The notes beneath the pieces were generated by a model. The model ran no database searches. It saw only the letters and a list, made by a program, of their open reading frames with translations, and had not been told where the DNA came from. From assembly GCF_020829685.1 (NCBI RefSeq), contig NZ_JAIVFR010000045.1, positions 1 to 14,795 on the forward strand: a stretch of 14,795 nt of DNA, given 5' to 3'. Shown here one piece after another: positions 13,214 through 14,795 of the stretch. A program made the position numbers and the translations under genes. Within the stretch, counting starts at the first letter, position 1, and the number at the start of each line of letters is the position of its first letter. Source of the DNA: Nostoc sp. CHAB 5715. Lineage in GTDB: Bacteria > Cyanobacteriota > Cyanobacteriia > Cyanobacteriales > Nostocaceae.

Positions 13214-13341
13214 TGCAATCTCCTTTTTCAGCACTTACCTCTAAACGTTCTTTGATTGCCTCTTTAATATTTTACTTAGCTTCTTATTCAGTCTTTGCTT
13301 AACCCATTTTCATCGGTAAAGATAGTAATCAGAAACTTCAT
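13206..13341 (-). pseudogene. Decayed HicB-like antitoxin remnant
   Basis: From the ATG at 13339-13341 the strand encodes MKFLITIFTDENG, a typical HicB N-terminus. After a missing middle (about a dozen residues, normally with ECP-IPGC) and a one-base frame change, the text resumes as KTE-stop-EAK-stop-NIKEAIKERLEVSAEKG, the conserved HicB helix. Two in-frame stops sit where Glu or Gln codons are expected. The C-terminal part is gone and is replaced by the start region of the 134-residue gene. It begins 15 bp after the chlH fragment ends. It differs from the intact HicB at 12504-12725, so it is not a recent copy of that gene. Confidence 0.72.
13220..13225 (-). promoter_or_regulatory. Shine-Dalgarno AAGGAG deciding the 13213 start
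   Basis: On the minus strand AAGGAG is followed by 6 nt and then ATG. It is among the best ribosome binding sites in the window and fixes the start of the 134-residue protein. It lies inside the decayed hicB remnant. Confidence 0.75.
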
Positions 13342-13356
13342 AATTTTTCCCTATTT

Positions 13357-14646
13357 CTAAACCGTCACTCCCTCCAACTCCTCATCTGTCAACTCATATA
13401 ATTGCCGCAACTTATCTAACTTCTCACCATCAGCTTCCCAGAAACCGCGCCCATGCGCCTCCAACATTCTGCCAAGAATATTACGAAAAGCTTCAGGATT
13501 TGCCTTGCGTAATTTATCCGCCATCTCTGCATCTAACGCATAAGTATCAGCCGCTTGGTCATAAACCCAATCATCGCTAAAATCGGCAGTACCACCCCAA
13601 CCAATCAACGCCGTCATCCGTTGGGAAATTTCAAACGCACCACCAGAACCTTGATTCGCCATTGCTTGCGCCCATTTGGGATTTACCAACTTAGTGCGAT
13701 ACTCCATTCGCAGCAAATCATCTAAATTGCGCGGTGTAGTATCCTTCGAGAAACTTTCCACAAAGCTGGTTGTAACCTTCTTACCGCGTTGTTTTTCTGC
13801 TGCCCTTTTCAAACCGCCCGTATTAGCGTAATATTCTTGAATATCAGTTAAACCATATTCTACCGAATCGATTTCTTGAACAATGCGATCGCTAGTTTTT
13901 AACAACGTATTCAAAACTTCCGGTCTAGCTTGACCTTTATCTTCTCTCCCATAGCTAAACACATTGCGACTTTGCCAAGTATTGCCTAACTCCTCACCAG
14001 ATTCCCAGTTACCATCAACCACGCGATCGTTTACCAAAGAACCAAAATCACCCGCCGGATTAGAAAACAATCTTGCTGATGCATTTTCTACACCTTGGGC
14101 TTTTAAAGCCAAAGCATGTTTCCTAATAAAATTCTGATCATCCGATTCATCAGCATCAGCCGCCCGTTGAAATAAATCATCCAACAATTCGATGATATTT
14201 ACAAAACTATCCCGGAAAATTCCAGACAAATTACCCAACACATCAATGCGAGGATGTCCAACCTCCGCCAACGGCTTTAATTCATAACGAACAATTCTAC
14301 CAGTTCCTTCCTTAACAGGTTCAGCCCCCACCAATTCCAACAAAATCCCCAAAGATTCACCCTTAGTTTTAATCGCATCCAATCCCCATAACATCACCGC
14401 CACCGTTTCAGGATATTTCCCATATTCATCCAAATGCTGCACAATAATTTTTTGAGCAATTTCTCGCCCTCGTTCATATGCCGCAGGTGAAGGCATTCGA
14501 TAAGGATCTAAAGCATGAATATTCCTCCCAGTCGGCAAAACACCAGCCCCATCCCTTAACAAATCCCCCCCAGGCGCAGGCGGAATATACTCCCCATTCA
14601 ACCCCCTTAACAAATTCGTTAACTCATCCGTAGATTGCATCAACAA
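13357..14646 (-). CDS. chlH: C-terminal fragment of magnesium chelatase subunit H (ChlH), 5'-truncated
   Basis: The 429-residue frame reads as the last third of ChlH, the ~1,330-residue porphyrin-binding subunit of the Mg-chelatase that makes Mg-protoporphyrin for chlorophyll. Characteristic stretches are GEYIPPAPGGDLLRDG near the N-terminus, PYRMPSPAAYERG, VMLWGLDAIKTKGES and NVFSYGRE, ending in LYELTDEELEGVTV, which is the natural end. About 900 N-terminal residues are absent, including the region that carries the catalytic glutamate described for Synechocystis ChlH. ChlH-like residues (RLIRDLL) continue a few codons upstream of the TTG start, and the frame then runs into the 70-bp repeat at 14668-14737. 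The fragment probably cannot chelate by itself, though the frame is intact and an AGGAGG precedes it. A pseudogene is likely; a retained partial subunit is possible. Confidence 0.85.
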   Translation of the reverse strand: MLMQSTDELTNLLRGLNGEYIPPAPGGDLLRDGAGVLPTGRNIHALDPYRMPSPAAYERGREIAQKIIVQHLDEYGKYPETVAVMLWGLDAIKTKGESLGILLELVGAEPVKEGTGRIVRYELKPLAEVGHPRIDVLGNLSGIFRDSFVNIIELLDDLFQRAADADESDDQNFIRKHALALKAQGVENASARLFSNPAGDFGSLVNDRVVDGNWESGEELGNTWQSRNVFSYGREDKGQARPEVLNTLLKTSDRIVQEIDSVEYGLTDIQEYYANTGGLKRAAEKQRGKKVTTSFVESFSKDTTPRNLDDLLRMEYRTKLVNPKWAQAMANQGSGGAFEISQRMTALIGWGGTADFSDDWVYDQAADTYALDAEMADKLRKANPEAFRNILGRMLEAHGRGFWEADGEKLDKLRQLYELTDEELEGVTV

Positions 14647-14667
14647 ATCCCTTATTAACCTTTCCTC

Positions 14668-14737
14668 CTCTTGGCGTTCTTGGCGTCTTGGCGGTTCGAC
14701 AAATTAAGCTTTTGGGCGATTTTTGCGTAAGTCCTAA
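14668..14737 (-). repeat. 70-bp dispersed repeat, right copy at the chlH breakpoint
   Basis: This is the minus-strand counterpart of 63-132, with TTAGGACTTACGCAAAAA at its distal end and CGCCAAGA units at the chlH-proximal end. ChlH-like coding stops within about 10 bp of it. The remaining 14738-14795 shows nothing I can name. Confidence 0.8.
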
Positions 14738-14795
14738 AATATATGAAATACGTTGCAATAATCTCTTGATACCTTTACCCTAAGAGGGTTTGTCA

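Noticed and set aside
1..14795. tRNA or rRNA genes
   Set aside because: No cloverleaf with TTCRANNY-type T-loop and CCA-proximal stem, and no rRNA-like conserved stretch, was noticed on either strand. This was a visual check only.

Overview
The window looks like chromosomal DNA from a filamentous, probably heterocyst-forming cyanobacterium of the Nostoc/Anabaena type. The evidence is the frequent HIP1 octamer GCGATCGC, a 7-bp short tandem repeat, many cyanobacterial palindromic repeats, an SLH-plus-OprB outer-membrane porin and a piece of the magnesium chelatase subunit ChlH. All identifications come from reading the sequence; no database search was run.

Layout. (1) Positions 184-4150, minus strand: a three-gene set, probably one operon, transcribed in the order two-domain HMA-like membrane protein, P1B-type ATPase, small glycine-rich DUF5132-like protein. 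It starts downstream of a sequence matching the Fur box at 16 of 19 positions (4266-4284). The ATPase keeps all phosphorylation-cycle motifs but lacks the CPC metal motif, and it shares a GRhRhR-type N-terminal domain with the first gene. Together this resembles the fez (ferrosome, iron-storage organelle) gene clusters and is the best candidate here for an undescribed system. (2) 4151-5128: gene-free, with a nested palindromic element and a 30-bp perfect palindrome. (3) 5129-9423, plus strand: a small membrane protein with a four-cysteine tail, a GT-A-like glycosyltransferase and an SLH/OprB porin of the kind named 'iron uptake porin'. (4) 9424-10900: about 1.5 kb of repeats, including 12.5 copies of a 21-bp unit. 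(5) 10901-11848: a proline iminopeptidase. (6) 11849-12318: more repeats. (7) 12319-14646, minus strand: a ChlH C-terminal fragment, a decayed HicB remnant, an unknown 134-aa protein and an intact HicB-HicA toxin-antitoxin pair.

The repeats show a readable history. A ~97-bp imperfect palindrome at 12175-12269 is an 'empty' element. Two further copies, at 5569-5880 and 9726-10036 in opposite orientation, carry a ~205-bp second element inserted at the palindrome centre, apparently with a 9-bp target duplication. This inverted pair brackets the glycosyltransferase and porin genes. A different 70-bp repeat lies in opposite orientation near the two ends of the window, and its right copy coincides with the breakpoint of the truncated chlH. 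The window therefore looks like a rearranged accessory region with one coherent metal-handling operon.
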